NCBI GenBank assembly: GCA_965200115.1
Contig: OZ241336.1
Location: 620,001-684,000, forward strand
DNA length: 64,000 nucleotides
From: JAPOUP01 sp026708635
GTDB taxonomy: Bacteria > Pseudomonadota > Alphaproteobacteria > Rhodobacterales > Rhodobacteraceae
Direction: 5' to 3'
Shown: positions 24,752 through 33,532 of the stretch, in pieces
Position numbering within the stretch: the stretch's first letter is position 1
Layout: each line of letters starts with the position of its first letter
Translations under genes and position numbers: made by a program
Notes under the pieces: model-generated
Databases searched by the model: none
Seen by the model: only the letters and a program-made list of their open reading frames with translations
Told to the model about the DNA's origin: nothing

Positions 24752-26173
24752 CTAGGGTATCCAATTCTGAACGATCCGCACAACTCGTTTGACCAAAGGG
24801 TTCGCGAACAGTCTCGGAGCGAAATAGGCGCCCGCCGCGCGCTTGTTCGCCTCGCCCCGCGTCGGATAGGGAGCGACCATGGCCGCAACCGCACCGATCT
24901 TCAGTCGGTTCGCCATGGCCAGCGCCCATACCTGGATCAGTTCACCTGCGTGGCTGCCGACAATGCCGACGCCGACCGGACGCCCGCGAACCGCCATGAC
25001 CTTCACCAAACCATCGGTGTTGCCTTCGGCAACCGCCCGATCGTTATCGCTGAACGCGAAACGGACCACCTCCAGGCCATCGCCGTATCGATCACGTGCC
25101 TGGGCTTCCGTAAGTCCCACCTGGGCAAGTTCGGGATCGGTGTATGTTGCCCAGGGAACGTGAAGGTACGTCGCTCTGGCCGGCAGGCCGAACAGCATCG
25201 AACGGATGATGACCCCGGCATGGTAGCCGGCGACATGGGTGAACTGAAGTCCGCCGGCCGCGTCTCCGATCGCGTATATCCGGCGGTTAGTCGTTCTCAG
25301 TGACGCATCAACCTTCACGGCGCGGTCATGGGCAACCCCTGCCCTATCGAGGGCGAGACCATCAATGTTTACCCTACGTCCCACCGCCATAAGCAGATGT
25401 GTTCCTGAGTACGAGGCACCACCTTTGGTCATGACCGAAACGCTGCCCTGCCCTCCGCTTACCTTCTCCACGGCGGCGTCCTCAACGATCTTGATGTTCT
25501 CCTGCCGGAGCCTGTCCAGCACCGTGGCCGCCAGTTCGGGATCATCCTTGCCGAGCGCCTTGAGCCCTTCGAGTACGGTAACCTCAGAGCCAAGTCGTCT
25601 GTGCGCCTGGGCCATTTCAAGACCGATGGGCCCGCCACCGACGACAATCAGGTGCCCCGGCCGTTCCCGAAGGTCGAAAATACTCTCGTTGGTTAGGTAC
25701 GGTATGTCCTCCAGACCCGGAATCGGCGGCACGAACGGGGATGATCCGGTCGCGATGACGAACCTTCGGGCCTTGACAACGGTTTCGCCGGCCTGGACTT
25801 CGGTCCGGGATAAGAAGCGCCCGTACTCGCGGATCACGCGAACGCCGAGCTTCTCGAACCGCTCCTGGCTGTCATGGGGTTCGATGGCGGCGATCGCCCC
25901 GGCGACATGGTCCTTTGCCGCGGCGTAATCCACGCGCGGCTCGACCGGCGCGACGCCGTAGCGGGATCCAGAAGTCATTCCGTGCGCCGCCCTGGCCGCG
26001 GCGATCAGCGCCTTGGATGGAACGCAGCCGTAATTCAGGCAGTCACCACCCATTTTCCCGCCTTCGAGGAGCACGACCCTGGCACCCATCTGAACCGCCC
26101 CGGCGGCCACGCTGAGCCCGCCCGACCCACCACCGATCACGCAGATATCCGTCGTTACGCGTTCCATCATCAT
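24752..26173 (-). CDS. Pyridine nucleotide-disulfide oxidoreductase, mercuric-reductase-like
   Basis: A 473-residue FAD enzyme. FAD site VIGGGSGGLSVAAGAVQMGA at the N-terminus, redox-active pair in GGDCLNYGCVPSKALI, NAD(P) site LIVVGGGPIGLEMAQAHRRL, second FAD motif RIYAIGDAAGGLQF and a C-terminal dimerisation domain. It resembles the FAD oxidoreductases often encoded with TVP38 (DedA-like) proteins, rather than true lipoamide dehydrogenase: the C-terminal His-x-x-x-x-Glu active-site pair is not seen, and the CC tail of MerA is missing. The start (one of three ATGs at 26173-26165) overlaps the upstream stop. Confidence 0.85.
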   Translation of the reverse strand: MMMERVTTDICVIGGGSGGLSVAAGAVQMGARVVLLEGGKMGGDCLNYGCVPSKALIAAARAAHGMTSGSRYGVAPVEPRVDYAAAKDHVAGAIAAIEPHDSQERFEKLGVRVIREYGRFLSRTEVQAGETVVKARRFVIATGSSPFVPPIPGLEDIPYLTNESIFDLRERPGHLIVVGGGPIGLEMAQAHRRLGSEVTVLEGLKALGKDDPELAATVLDRLRQENIKIVEDAAVEKVSGGQGSVSVMTKGGASYSGTHLLMAVGRRVNIDGLALDRAGVAHDRAVKVDASLRTTNRRIYAIGDAAGGLQFTHVAGYHAGVIIRSMLFGLPARATYLHVPWATYTDPELAQVGLTEAQARDRYGDGLEVVRFAFSDNDRAVAEGNTDGLVKVMAVRGRPVGVGIVGSHAGELIQVWALAMANRLKIGAVAAMVAPYPTRGEANKRAAGAYFAPRLFANPLVKRVVRIVQNWIP

Positions 26174-26901
26174 ATACCCTTCTTTCCGCGGATCGCCTTA
26201 ATCAATACCGGCAGTAGGGCCAGGGCACAGAGACCTAGAATCGGAAGCAGGATATCGGGCTCGAATATCACGCCAAGATCCGGCGTCTCGCCCCTGGCGA
26301 AGATCCCGCCCAGTCCGGCTCCGACCGATGTATATACAACCGTTCCGGGAATTATGCCAAGAAAGGTCGAGATCACGAAACGATGGGTCGGTACCTGCAT
26401 GAAGGAGGGAACGAGATTGGCGACGACAAACGGAACGGCCGGCACAAACCTGATGAGAAAAAGCATTGACCACTGGTTCTCGTCGATTCCCCGCTTTATC
26501 CTCTTCACCGCCCCCTGGCTCTGCTGGAGTTTCGCGCCGAGCCGCTCACCGAACCCCCAGCGCGCCGCAAGGAAGATCGCGGTCGCCCCAACCGTCGCCG
26601 CGATAACGTTGAACAAAGCGCCCGGAAATGTCGCGAACAGAAATCCGCCCGTCAGGGTGGCGACGGTCGCCCCCGGAAGCGAGAACGCGACGATCACGGT
26701 GTACAGTCCGACGAAAAGGAGCGCGGTGAGCAGGTAGTTCATATCCCGGAACGCGATTAGTGCCTCCCGATTGTCGCGAAGCGCCTCAAAACCCAGATGG
26801 TCCCTAAGCGTGAGGAAACCGACCACCCCAACCGTCAGTATCACCGCGAGCGGCAGCAGCCGCTTGAGCCCGTATGGACTGGATTGTGTTCTGTCCTCCA
26901 T
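26170..26901 (-). CDS. TVP38/TMEM64-family membrane protein
   Basis: A 243-residue integral membrane protein with the SNARE-associated/VTT domain. FSLPGATVATLTGGFLFATF and FLIRFVPAVPFVVANLVPSF are the two conserved re-entrant motifs, and IPGTVVYTSVGAGLG follows. Bacterial members are DedA relatives linked to lipid scrambling or transport. The ATG at 26901 has AAAGG eight bases upstream; earlier ATGs at 26928 and 26967 are possible. It is the first gene of a three-gene operon. Confidence 0.85.
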   Translation of the reverse strand: MEDRTQSSPYGLKRLLPLAVILTVGVVGFLTLRDHLGFEALRDNREALIAFRDMNYLLTALLFVGLYTVIVAFSLPGATVATLTGGFLFATFPGALFNVIAATVGATAIFLAARWGFGERLGAKLQQSQGAVKRIKRGIDENQWSMLFLIRFVPAVPFVVANLVPSFMQVPTHRFVISTFLGIIPGTVVYTSVGAGLGGIFARGETPDLGVIFEPDILLPILGLCALALLPVLIKAIRGKKGI

Positions 26902-27245
26902 GCGTGAAACCTTTTTCTCTGGGTTCATGTCCGCGGAATCAAGTCCGGCGCTCCCGCGGCCTGCCATACCATAGTTCCTTCAGCGCTCGCGGGAACCGAC
27001 GTCATGATACCGGGAGCCCTTCCGCACAAGTGCCGATTTCCGCGGCATTCGTCAACGCAGCCAATGTCCCTGATCACACCCGATGAGATGCGGGCCCCAC
27101 ATCCGGGCGCTGCGGATGTGCACCGGTGCGGTCATTGATAAAGACAGGTCCCATAACTCTGCCGCGCAAGTTCGGCACCCGCTGTGTACCGTACGCACTG
27201 AAAATCCCTCTCAGACCGCGTTAGCCCCAATAGTATTTTGGCACA
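26902..27245. other. Intergenic region upstream of the TVP38 operon
   Basis: Should hold the TVP38 operon promoter. GC content drops toward 27245, where the low-GC gene begins. No other feature seen. Confidence 0.4.
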
Positions 27246-28088
27246 TCAGCCAAGTTCGTTTTCTCTCAGTCGGTCAATGTATTCGTAAGCTGGAAGTCCG
27301 CCGGTAAAGTCTGGATCGTGGAGGTCCTTAATCTTGGTGTCCTTGGTCTCGATGAACGAAATTCGGCCATCGTATATCCGGGTAATTTTCCCATTTGGAT
27401 CATAGTTGATTAAGCCTCTTATGCGAGCACGTCGGTGTGTCCAGACATCACCTGCGGTCAGGCTATTCTCAATTTCATCACGCGCATCACAAGATATTCG
27501 ACACTGAATTTCGCGACCGCTCCCATGTTCCCTGATCTTAATGGAGGGTTCGTCGTAGTCGGTGCTAAGGTCGATTATCCGTCCTTCTATAGATCCAAAT
27601 TCCCTTCTGGCGAAGGTGCTATATAGGTAATCATATACTTCGTCGTCTTCACCGTTGATCGCCGCCAGAGATCGCTCGGCTTGCTGAGGTCCGATCTTGT
27701 AAACGGCATCCTCGCCCAAATCGATTGTAGTGCGCCCAATGCCATTGAGATTTCGCTTCAAGATACGCTTGGCAATCTCGCGCTTCTCCACAGGGAAATC
27801 ATCGTCCAGAGGCTCACCAGATTGAAGGCGAGCGAATCCGCGCTCCACCAGCGCGACATGGTCCCGCACCAAGCCAAACGCCGGAGCGTTTGTTCTGAGG
27901 TCCACCGGAGACCCCTCGGCAGTGAATGGAGAGTTGGCACTAGCGAAGACAAGGTTCCAGACAACATCGGACTGCTCCCGATCCGTGAGGAGATCGAAGT
28001 AATCCATGACTTGCTGCATCGCGTCCCGTATATCAAGAATATCCGGATGGTCCGGGGACGCCTCGACGGTGATTTTCTTTGGTTTCAT
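27246..28088 (-). CDS. Hypothetical protein, low-GC, probably acquired
   Basis: A 280-residue soluble, acidic protein that I do not recognise. An N-terminal helical region (DIRDAMQQVMDYFDLLTDRE, residues about 18-37) precedes a C-terminal beta-rich half (FGSIEGRIIDLSTDYDEPSI, EIQCRISCDARDEI, RARIRGLINYDPNGKITRI). The latter resembles the OB-like domains of proteins that modify or sense nucleic acids, but that is only an impression. Base composition is visibly lower in GC than its neighbours, and an integrase relic is nearby, both pointing to horizontal transfer. The ATG at 28088 was preferred to one seven codons earlier. Confidence 0.7.
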   Translation of the reverse strand: MKPKKITVEASPDHPDILDIRDAMQQVMDYFDLLTDREQSDVVWNLVFASANSPFTAEGSPVDLRTNAPAFGLVRDHVALVERGFARLQSGEPLDDDFPVEKREIAKRILKRNLNGIGRTTIDLGEDAVYKIGPQQAERSLAAINGEDDEVYDYLYSTFARREFGSIEGRIIDLSTDYDEPSIKIREHGSGREIQCRISCDARDEIENSLTAGDVWTHRRARIRGLINYDPNGKITRIYDGRISFIETKDTKIKDLHDPDFTGGLPAYEYIDRLRENELG

Positions 28089-28452
28089 CGCATTATGCGC
28101 CTCCGGCACAGATTCTACGCGCCCAACGGGTCCCGGTAAAGAAGTCTCTTTCCAGTCACGCCAGGCTGTGCCACAAAAGCCCTTTCCGCATCGTTGACAC
28201 CGTTTGCTTGACGGTGATTGTAGCGAAAGTCAAATTCCGCCGCATAACGGTGTTGGTGTGGATTTCCCGATCCTCGCAATCGACGTACTGGCTGGAACTT
28301 TGATTGGTCCTGCCGTGCGCGTCGAACACCTTGCCAGCGCCGATGCCTTGGTGCTGGCGGGCCTCGTCCGTCATGACATATGCTTCAATTTCTTCAGGGC
28401 AGCAGAATATGAACACCCCCGTTCCACAGTTAAATTGGAAACGCGCTAACTT
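28089..28452. other. Low-GC stretch without a supported gene
   Basis: Open frames of about 80-125 codons exist on both strands but show no motif or ribosome-binding site. The composition continues that of the hypothetical gene at 27246, so the two were probably acquired together. Confidence 0.4.
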
Positions 28453-28548
28453 ACAGATCAGCGCGGCAACCGGATTGCCGGGCAGCCCGAACACCGGCAC
28501 ACCTTCCCAAAACCCCGGCGCCAAAGGCCGCGGCTTCAAAGCAATCCG
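28453..28548 (-). pseudogene. moeA fragment
   Basis: The minus strand encodes RIALKPRPLAPGFWEGVPVF followed by GLPGNPVAALIC, matching the GLPGNPV substrate loop of MoeA molybdopterin molybdenumtransferase and the strand before it. Only about 32 codons remain. Confidence 0.6.
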
Positions 28549-28621
28549 CTAATCCCCCTCTCCCCAGCTTCACCCAGCAAGGCCGAGACGTGGTCTTCAT
28601 CACCCGCCGAGGAGCAGCCGG

Positions 28622-29214
28622 AGGTCAAGGTTTTCCGAGACCGGCCTCTCGGGGGTTCGCGGCGAGGGGTACGGATACTCTCCGGGCGCAATCATGCGCC
28701 TCTCGATGATCTCGAGGGCCCCGGGGCTGAGATACACCTTTCCCGGACCGGTCCGCCGAAACCGGCGTTGCGTGCAGGGAGGCAAACCATTCCCGCACGT
28801 CCTGCGGCGTGATGTCGGCAATCACCTGTCCCGCGAACCGGGGCAGGATATGTTTGTGGAGATAGTTCCGGTTTCTGGAGAGCGTGCTCGGTTTCCAATG
28901 CCGACCATGACGGCGGAACGTGTCTCCGCCACGGTCTCGAGCAAAGTCTCCCCGTCGGGGCGACCCAAGCGAAGGGACGCAAGCAGGCCCCGTGCCCGCT
29001 CGCGGGCCTCGGCCACTGTCATATTGGCGGGATCGCCAATGATCTTCCATATGCGCTGGCCATCGTGCTCGCTGTGCGGGAAGAACCGCTTCCGGCCACT
29101 GGGCAGCACCCTGACGCCAAAGCCCGCGAGGGCGGTGTCCCGAATGTTCCTTGTCCTCTTCTTCTTGCGCAGGTCGCGCACCCGCGCATCCGTCAGTCGT
29201 GGCAGGTTTCTGGT
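28622..29214 (-). pseudogene. Tyrosine integrase (P4/DUF4102 type), decayed
   Basis: The N-terminal DUF4102 domain is clear (LPRLTDARVRDLRKKKRTRN, then GFGVRVLPSGRKRFFPHSEH and MTVAEARERARGLLASLR). The core-binding domain continues in a second frame (WKPSTLSRNRNYLHKHILPR, then DITPQDVREWFASLHA). The catalytic domain with the active Tyr is missing. It marks the former integration of a genomic island, probably the low-GC DNA to its left. No ATG precedes the N-terminus; a CTG occupies the expected place. Confidence 0.75.
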
Positions 29215-29646
29215 CCTCTATCCGGTTGCGGTGCCGGACGAAACCGCGCGGGTATTGTCAGAAACCTTGACTTCAAGAGGGGGGGATAATGTTTCAATAA
29301 CTTAGAACCGAAGGTGCGGTGCGGGGTGAGATGTTGGACTCCCGGCGTAGGGAGGAGCCGAACGCGATCCCTGGTGCCCGTCTCGCCCGTCCCGGTCCCG
29401 CCGCACGTCCGCCTCGTGGATCCGCACCGCGATCACCAATGTGGCGAGCGTCAGGGCAAGGATGTCGCGCATCGGGGGCGATCAGGCCCGGACCACAGAA
29501 AAAGCCGCTCGCGTCTCATCGGGTGTCAACAGGTCCAACCCAATTGACAAGTGAGTTCAGGACTCCTAGTTTCGATGCTCCGGACAGCGAACCGGCCCGT
29601 TCCGGGCGCATCGCCGGGCCCGGGCCACATGCTATGGAGTCGCCTC
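29215..29646. other. Region upstream of rpmH
   Basis: No gene supported. It must contain the rpmH promoter; I see no strong -35/-10 match. The left part is probably the end of the island, the right part ancestral. Confidence 0.4.
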
Positions 29647-29781
29647 ATGAAACGTACCTTCCAGCCGTCGAACCTCGTTCGCAAGCGACGCCATGGTTTC
29701 CGGGCGCGCATGGCCACCAAGGCGGGACGTCGGATCCTCAACGCGCGCCGCGCCAAAAACCGGACGAAACTCAGCGCCTGA
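29647..29781 (+). CDS. rpmH: 50S ribosomal protein L34
   Basis: MKRTFQPSNLVRKRRHGFRA followed by RMATKAGRRILNARRAKNRT: a complete 44-residue bL34, nearly identical to the universal consensus. It binds 23S rRNA in the large subunit. It is followed by rnpA, its usual partner. Confidence 0.98.
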   Translation: MKRTFQPSNLVRKRRHGFRARMATKAGRRILNARRAKNRTKLSA

Positions 29782-29803
29782 AACAACCGTCGGGACCGCC
29801 GCC

Positions 29804-30202
29804 GTGACGCGTGAGGCGACTCCGGTTTCATTAGAAACCCTGAAGAAGCGCGCCGACTTCGTGCGGACCGCGCGCGGTTCTCGGATCGTGACGCGGGGAT
29901 TCGTCCTTCAGGCCCGTGAGCGCACCGCCGCGGATGCGCGGGGAGCGGATTTGCGGGGAATCGTCCGCGTCGGCTTCACCTGTTCCAGGAAAGTCGGAAA
30001 CGCGGTCGCGCGCAACCATGCCAGGCGCAGATTACGCGAGGCGGCGCGACTGGCGCTACCGTCGCACGGCCATCCCGGATGGGACTATGTATTGATCGGG
30101 CGCGCCCGCACCACATCGACAATTCCGTTCCCGCGACTTCTCGCCGACCTCGAGCGCGCCGTTTCCCGCTCCAATACCGCCAATGCCGCGCCATCAAGGT
30201 GA
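29804..30202 (+). CDS. rnpA: Ribonuclease P protein component
   Basis: A 132-residue basic protein. The RNR motif GNAVARNHARRRLREAARL and GIVRVGFTCSRKVG are diagnostic. It is the protein cofactor of RNase P, which trims the 5' end of tRNA precursors. A GTG at 29804 is the best start, 22 bases after rpmH; it lacks a strong ribosome-binding site, which suggests coupling to rpmH. The yidD/yidC genes that usually follow are absent, so the ancestral order is broken just downstream. Confidence 0.93.
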   Translation: MTREATPVSLETLKKRADFVRTARGSRIVTRGFVLQARERTAADARGADLRGIVRVGFTCSRKVGNAVARNHARRRLREAARLALPSHGHPGWDYVLIGRARTTSTIPFPRLLADLERAVSRSNTANAAPSR

Positions 30203-30499
30203 GCGGATCCATCCTCCGCCGGAAAACCGGCGGCCGTCTTGCGACTTCGACATTGGATAACCCTCCGGCAACGGCATCAACCCCGGCCTCACCAAACCCG
30301 GAGGATAGGGACGCCCGGGCACCCCTTCCTTTCCACCTGTATCGCCGCATGATGACGGCCGGCATTCCGAAAATCAGGTCCCGCGCGTAACCGTCAGGAC
30401 GGTCCCCGCGCGCGATCGGGTCCAGACCCGGGGCAATGCCTCTCCGGGACGCGGCGACAAAGCCGCGCGCGCCGGCTCGGTCCGGCGACGCTGCGGCGT
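30203..30499. other. Convergent intergenic region with a hairpin
   Basis: A perfect hairpin CCGCCGG-AAAA-CCGGCGG lies at 30216-30233, 14 bases after rnpA, with only a weak T-tract (gtctt); it may end the rpmH-rnpA transcript. Nothing else is visible. Confidence 0.5.
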
Positions 30500-31582
30500 T
30501 CACGCAAGTTCGACGGCCCTTCCCGTTTCCGCCGAAGTCTGCGCCGCGAGGGCCATCGCCACGGCCCGCTCACCGTCCCGGAGCGAAACCTCGGGCGCCG
30601 CCAGGCCGCGGACGACCCGCGCGAAGCGCAGGTGCTCGAAATAGGTCGCGCCGTTGTGGTCGCCAGAGTCCAGCAACCGTGGATCCACCGGTATGCGCTC
30701 GGTCCCGCGCCGCCCCGTCAGGCGGGGGCTGAGGGTCATCTCGGCGACCGGCTCCGGTTCTCCGGCGGGCCAGAAACGCTTCGGTCCGGGAACCCGGACC
30801 TCGATCTTTCCCGCCGGACCAACCGCGCAGATTTCCTCCTGGTACCTGGAGCCATCGGCGAACATGCACAGTTCCAGCATGGCCCGCGCGCCACCCGCGA
30901 ACTCGGCGATCACATAGGCGTTGTCCCAGATATCCGGCGTTTCCCCCCCATATGTTTCGTCCAGATGGTTCACGGACTGACCCCCGCTCGCCATGATCCG
31001 CACCGGCTCGTCGGCGAGGATCAGTCGCATCAGGTCGAAGAAATGACAGCATTTCTCCACGAGCGTCCCGCCGGTGTTGCGGTTGAACCTGTTCCAGTCG
31101 CCGACCTTGGCCAGGAACGGAAAACGGTGCTCGCGGATGGTGAGCATCATCACGCCACCGGTCGCCTTGGCGGCATCGGCGACCAGGCGTGCGATAGGCG
31201 GCATGTATCGGTATTCCATAGCGACCCAGACCGGAGCGGGATATTCGGTCACGAAACGCTCGACTAGCGCGGCGTCCCGCCGATCGGTGAACAGCGGTTT
31301 CTCGACCAACAATGGAAGCGGACGCCTATCCATGATGTCGGCTATCTGCCGGACGTGCAGATTGTTGGGGCTGGCGATTACCAGCGCATCGAGTTCGGTG
31401 CGTTCCAGAAGCGCCGCGACGCTTTCCACGAATTCCGCGTCCGGCGCGAGCCCGGCGGCCTCACGACGCATTCCGGCGTCCGGATCAAAGATCGCCGCTA
31501 TCTCCACCCCGTCGACCAGCGCTACGTTCCTGATATGCTCCTGCCCCATCATGCCGGAACCGATCAGCCCGTATTTCAGCAT
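30500..31582 (-). CDS. Gfo/Idh/MocA-family oxidoreductase
   Basis: A 360-residue NAD(P)-dependent sugar or inositol dehydrogenase-like enzyme. The Rossmann motif is YGLIGSGMMGQEHIRN, followed by VIASPNNLHVRQI and the EKP motif LLVEKPLF; the C-terminal domain has MEYRYMPPIARLV, GGTLVEKCCHFFDLMRLIL and the conserved His pair region. It would oxidise or reduce a sugar carbon. It lies 15 bases after the GntR gene in the same leftward unit, divergent from the monooxygenase operon, so it probably serves the same pathway. The ATG three codons after the first was taken. Confidence 0.9.
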   Translation of the reverse strand: MLKYGLIGSGMMGQEHIRNVALVDGVEIAAIFDPDAGMRREAAGLAPDAEFVESVAALLERTELDALVIASPNNLHVRQIADIMDRRPLPLLVEKPLFTDRRDAALVERFVTEYPAPVWVAMEYRYMPPIARLVADAAKATGGVMMLTIREHRFPFLAKVGDWNRFNRNTGGTLVEKCCHFFDLMRLILADEPVRIMASGGQSVNHLDETYGGETPDIWDNAYVIAEFAGGARAMLELCMFADGSRYQEEICAVGPAGKIEVRVPGPKRFWPAGEPEPVAEMTLSPRLTGRRGTERIPVDPRLLDSGDHNGATYFEHLRFARVVRGLAAPEVSLRDGERAVAMALAAQTSAETGRAVELA

Positions 31583-31597
31583 GGCACCCACACTCCC

Positions 31598-32287
31598 CTA
31601 CTTCAGCCTCGAAACGTAGCGGACATGCCCGGTATCATACCATGTCCTTGAGGTCTCGATGTTCCGCCCGTGCTGGTCCCAACTCACCCGGTCGACGACA
31701 CCGAGCACTTCCGCCGCGCCGGGCAGCAGCCCAGCACCCCAGTCCGGCATCCCGCCGGTTCCGATTCGGTCCTCCACCTTCTGGACCCACAGGCCCAGCC
31801 TGTTTCTGTAAAAGTGATACAGGGACTCCGAGAGATCGGTTTCCCGCAGGATCCGCGCGTAGGTGGCGTCGAGCCAGATTTCCTCTATCGCCGCGGGCTT
31901 TCCGCCGAGCCTCCGCAGCCGCCTGATCCTGTGGGCGGGGCCACCGCGGGCGGGGCCTTCGGGGGCCTCCAGCGTGGCGACCGACAGAACGTCGGCGGTC
32001 GGCAGGCCCCCTCCCTCGACCAGCTCCAGCCTGAAGAACGCGTATATGCTGTCCACCGCGGGTCCGTTCCGGATGTAGTTTCCCGATCCATGGCACCGTT
32101 CCAGCAGTCCCTTGGCGGCCAGATCCGCAAGCCCTTTGCGAAGCGTGCCGACGGAAATCCCCAGCCGCCGCGCCATGTCGCGCTCCGGTGGCAGGCGCTC
32201 GCCATCAAGCAGCCGTCCCGACTGAATGTCACGGACCAGCATTTCACTTATTTGGACGTAGATCGGTAGGGAGTGGCCTGCGGACAT
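31598..32287 (-). CDS. GntR-family regulator with UTRA domain (HutC subfamily)
   Basis: A 229-residue repressor-type protein. The N-terminal winged helix reads LPIYVQISEMLVRDIQSGRL, then LPPERDMARRLGISVGTLRK and LLERCHGSGNYI; the C-terminal UTRA ligand domain includes RIRRLRRLGGKPAAIEEIWL and LGLWVQKVEDRI. UTRA domains bind small metabolites, often sugar phosphates. It is divergent from the monooxygenase operon across an 87-base gap and is the obvious regulator of both units. Confidence 0.92.
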   Translation of the reverse strand: MSAGHSLPIYVQISEMLVRDIQSGRLLDGERLPPERDMARRLGISVGTLRKGLADLAAKGLLERCHGSGNYIRNGPAVDSIYAFFRLELVEGGGLPTADVLSVATLEAPEGPARGGPAHRIRRLRRLGGKPAAIEEIWLDATYARILRETDLSESLYHFYRNRLGLWVQKVEDRIGTGGMPDWGAGLLPGAAEVLGVVDRVSWDQHGRNIETSRTWYDTGHVRYVSRLK

Positions 32288-32374
32288 GGCGGCGTTCCAG
32301 ATTGATATACTGTTGATGCATTGCGCCGGGGATGATACGCAAGAAAAATATTCGAGCGCCCCAAGAGAGGCACG
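32288..32374 (+). promoter_or_regulatory. Divergent promoter region between gntR and the monooxygenase operon
   Basis: An AT-richer 87-bp gap. TTGATG near 32310 and a -10-like GATACG 17 bases on are candidate boxes for the rightward operon; TTGATATACTGTTGATG holds a short direct repeat (TTGAT) that could be the GntR site. AGAGG is placed before the monooxygenase ATG. Confidence 0.35.
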
Positions 32375-33532
32375 ATGCCAGTCGTTCCCGTCACGTCCGC
32401 CGATCTAGACGCCTGTGAGATAAGCTGGTTCGCCGCGCTTTGCTCCGATGATTACGCGCAGCTTGGCGTACCGGACGGAAACCTGCGTTCCAGCTGGGAG
32501 CATTGCGGCGCCATAGTCAGGGAAGCGGAGACCCAGGGTTTCCGAAACATTCTCTGCCCCTCCTCCTACCAAGTCGGGCAGGACACCCTGAGCTTCGTCG
32601 CGGGCTGCGCGCCGATCACTTCCCGGATCAATCTTCTGGCCGCCGTTCGCTGCGGCGAGATGCAGCCGATCATGCTCGCGCGCACCGTGGCAACGCTGGA
32701 TCATATGCTCGAAGGCCGGCTGACCCTGAATGTCATCAGTTCCGACTTTCCCGGCGAGACGGCCGAGAGCGGATATCGCTACCGACGCTCCCGGGAGGTG
32801 GTTGAAATCCTCAAACAGGCGTGGAGCCGCGACCGCATCGACTACCGCGGTGAGATCTACAGGTTCGAGAATCTCGATGCCGACCCGGCGAAGCCCTATC
32901 AGCGGAACGGAGGACCTCTTCTCTACTTCGGTGGTTACTCACCGGACGCGCTTGAACTCTGCGCGCGGTATTGTGACGTCTACCTTATGTGGCCGGAACC
33001 CCGGGAGAGGATCGAGGAGCGCATGAGAGCGGTGCACGCGCGCGCCGCGGCCAACGGCCGCACGCTCGACTATGGACTGCGCGTCCACATGATCGTGCGC
33101 GACACCGAGGCCGAAGCCAGGGAGTACGCGGAACACCTTACGGCGGCGCTGGACGACGAATACGGACGCGTCATACGCGACAGGGCCCATGACTCGATCT
33201 CATTGGGTGTCGCCCACCAGGCGCGCGCCCGCGAACTCGCCGACAGGTTTGGCTATGTCGAACCGTGTCTCTGGACAGGCGTCGGTCGCGCACGGTCCGG
33301 CTGCGGCGCGGCGCTCGTCGGCTCAACCGATCAGGTCATCTCGGAAATCGAGCGGTACAGGCGGATGGGCATACGGTCATTCATTTTTTCGGGCTACCCC
33401 CACATCGATGAATGCAGGTCGTTCGGAACCCGCGTAATGCCCGAACTAAAGACCTGCTCCCTGCCGCATATATACGGGCGCGTCCCCCCGAACGTTCCGG
33501 CGACCCCGCTTGGAACGGGGGTTCGGAAATGA
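32375..33532 (+). CDS. SsuD-like FMNH2-dependent sulfonate monooxygenase (LLM family)
   Basis: A 385-residue bacterial-luciferase-like TIM barrel closest in pattern to alkanesulfonate monooxygenase SsuD and its relative SmoC. Conserved blocks are LLYFGGYSPDALELCARYCD, YLMWPEPRERI, LRVHMIVRD, WTGVGRARSGCGAALVG and FIFSGYPHIDE. The SsuD catalytic residues Arg226, His228, Arg297 and Tyr331 correspond to Arg236, His238, Arg307 and Tyr341 here; Cys54 of SsuD is not kept. The enzyme would use reduced FMN and O2 to release sulfite from a C-sulfonate, leaving an aldehyde. It leads an operon with an aldo/keto reductase and a flavin reductase, the same trio as smoABC. Substrate is inferred, not seen. 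Confidence 0.87.
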   Translation: MPVVPVTSADLDACEISWFAALCSDDYAQLGVPDGNLRSSWEHCGAIVREAETQGFRNILCPSSYQVGQDTLSFVAGCAPITSRINLLAAVRCGEMQPIMLARTVATLDHMLEGRLTLNVISSDFPGETAESGYRYRRSREVVEILKQAWSRDRIDYRGEIYRFENLDADPAKPYQRNGGPLLYFGGYSPDALELCARYCDVYLMWPEPRERIEERMRAVHARAAANGRTLDYGLRVHMIVRDTEAEAREYAEHLTAALDDEYGRVIRDRAHDSISLGVAHQARARELADRFGYVEPCLWTGVGRARSGCGAALVGSTDQVISEIERYRRMGIRSFIFSGYPHIDECRSFGTRVMPELKTCSLPHIYGRVPPNVPATPLGTGVRK

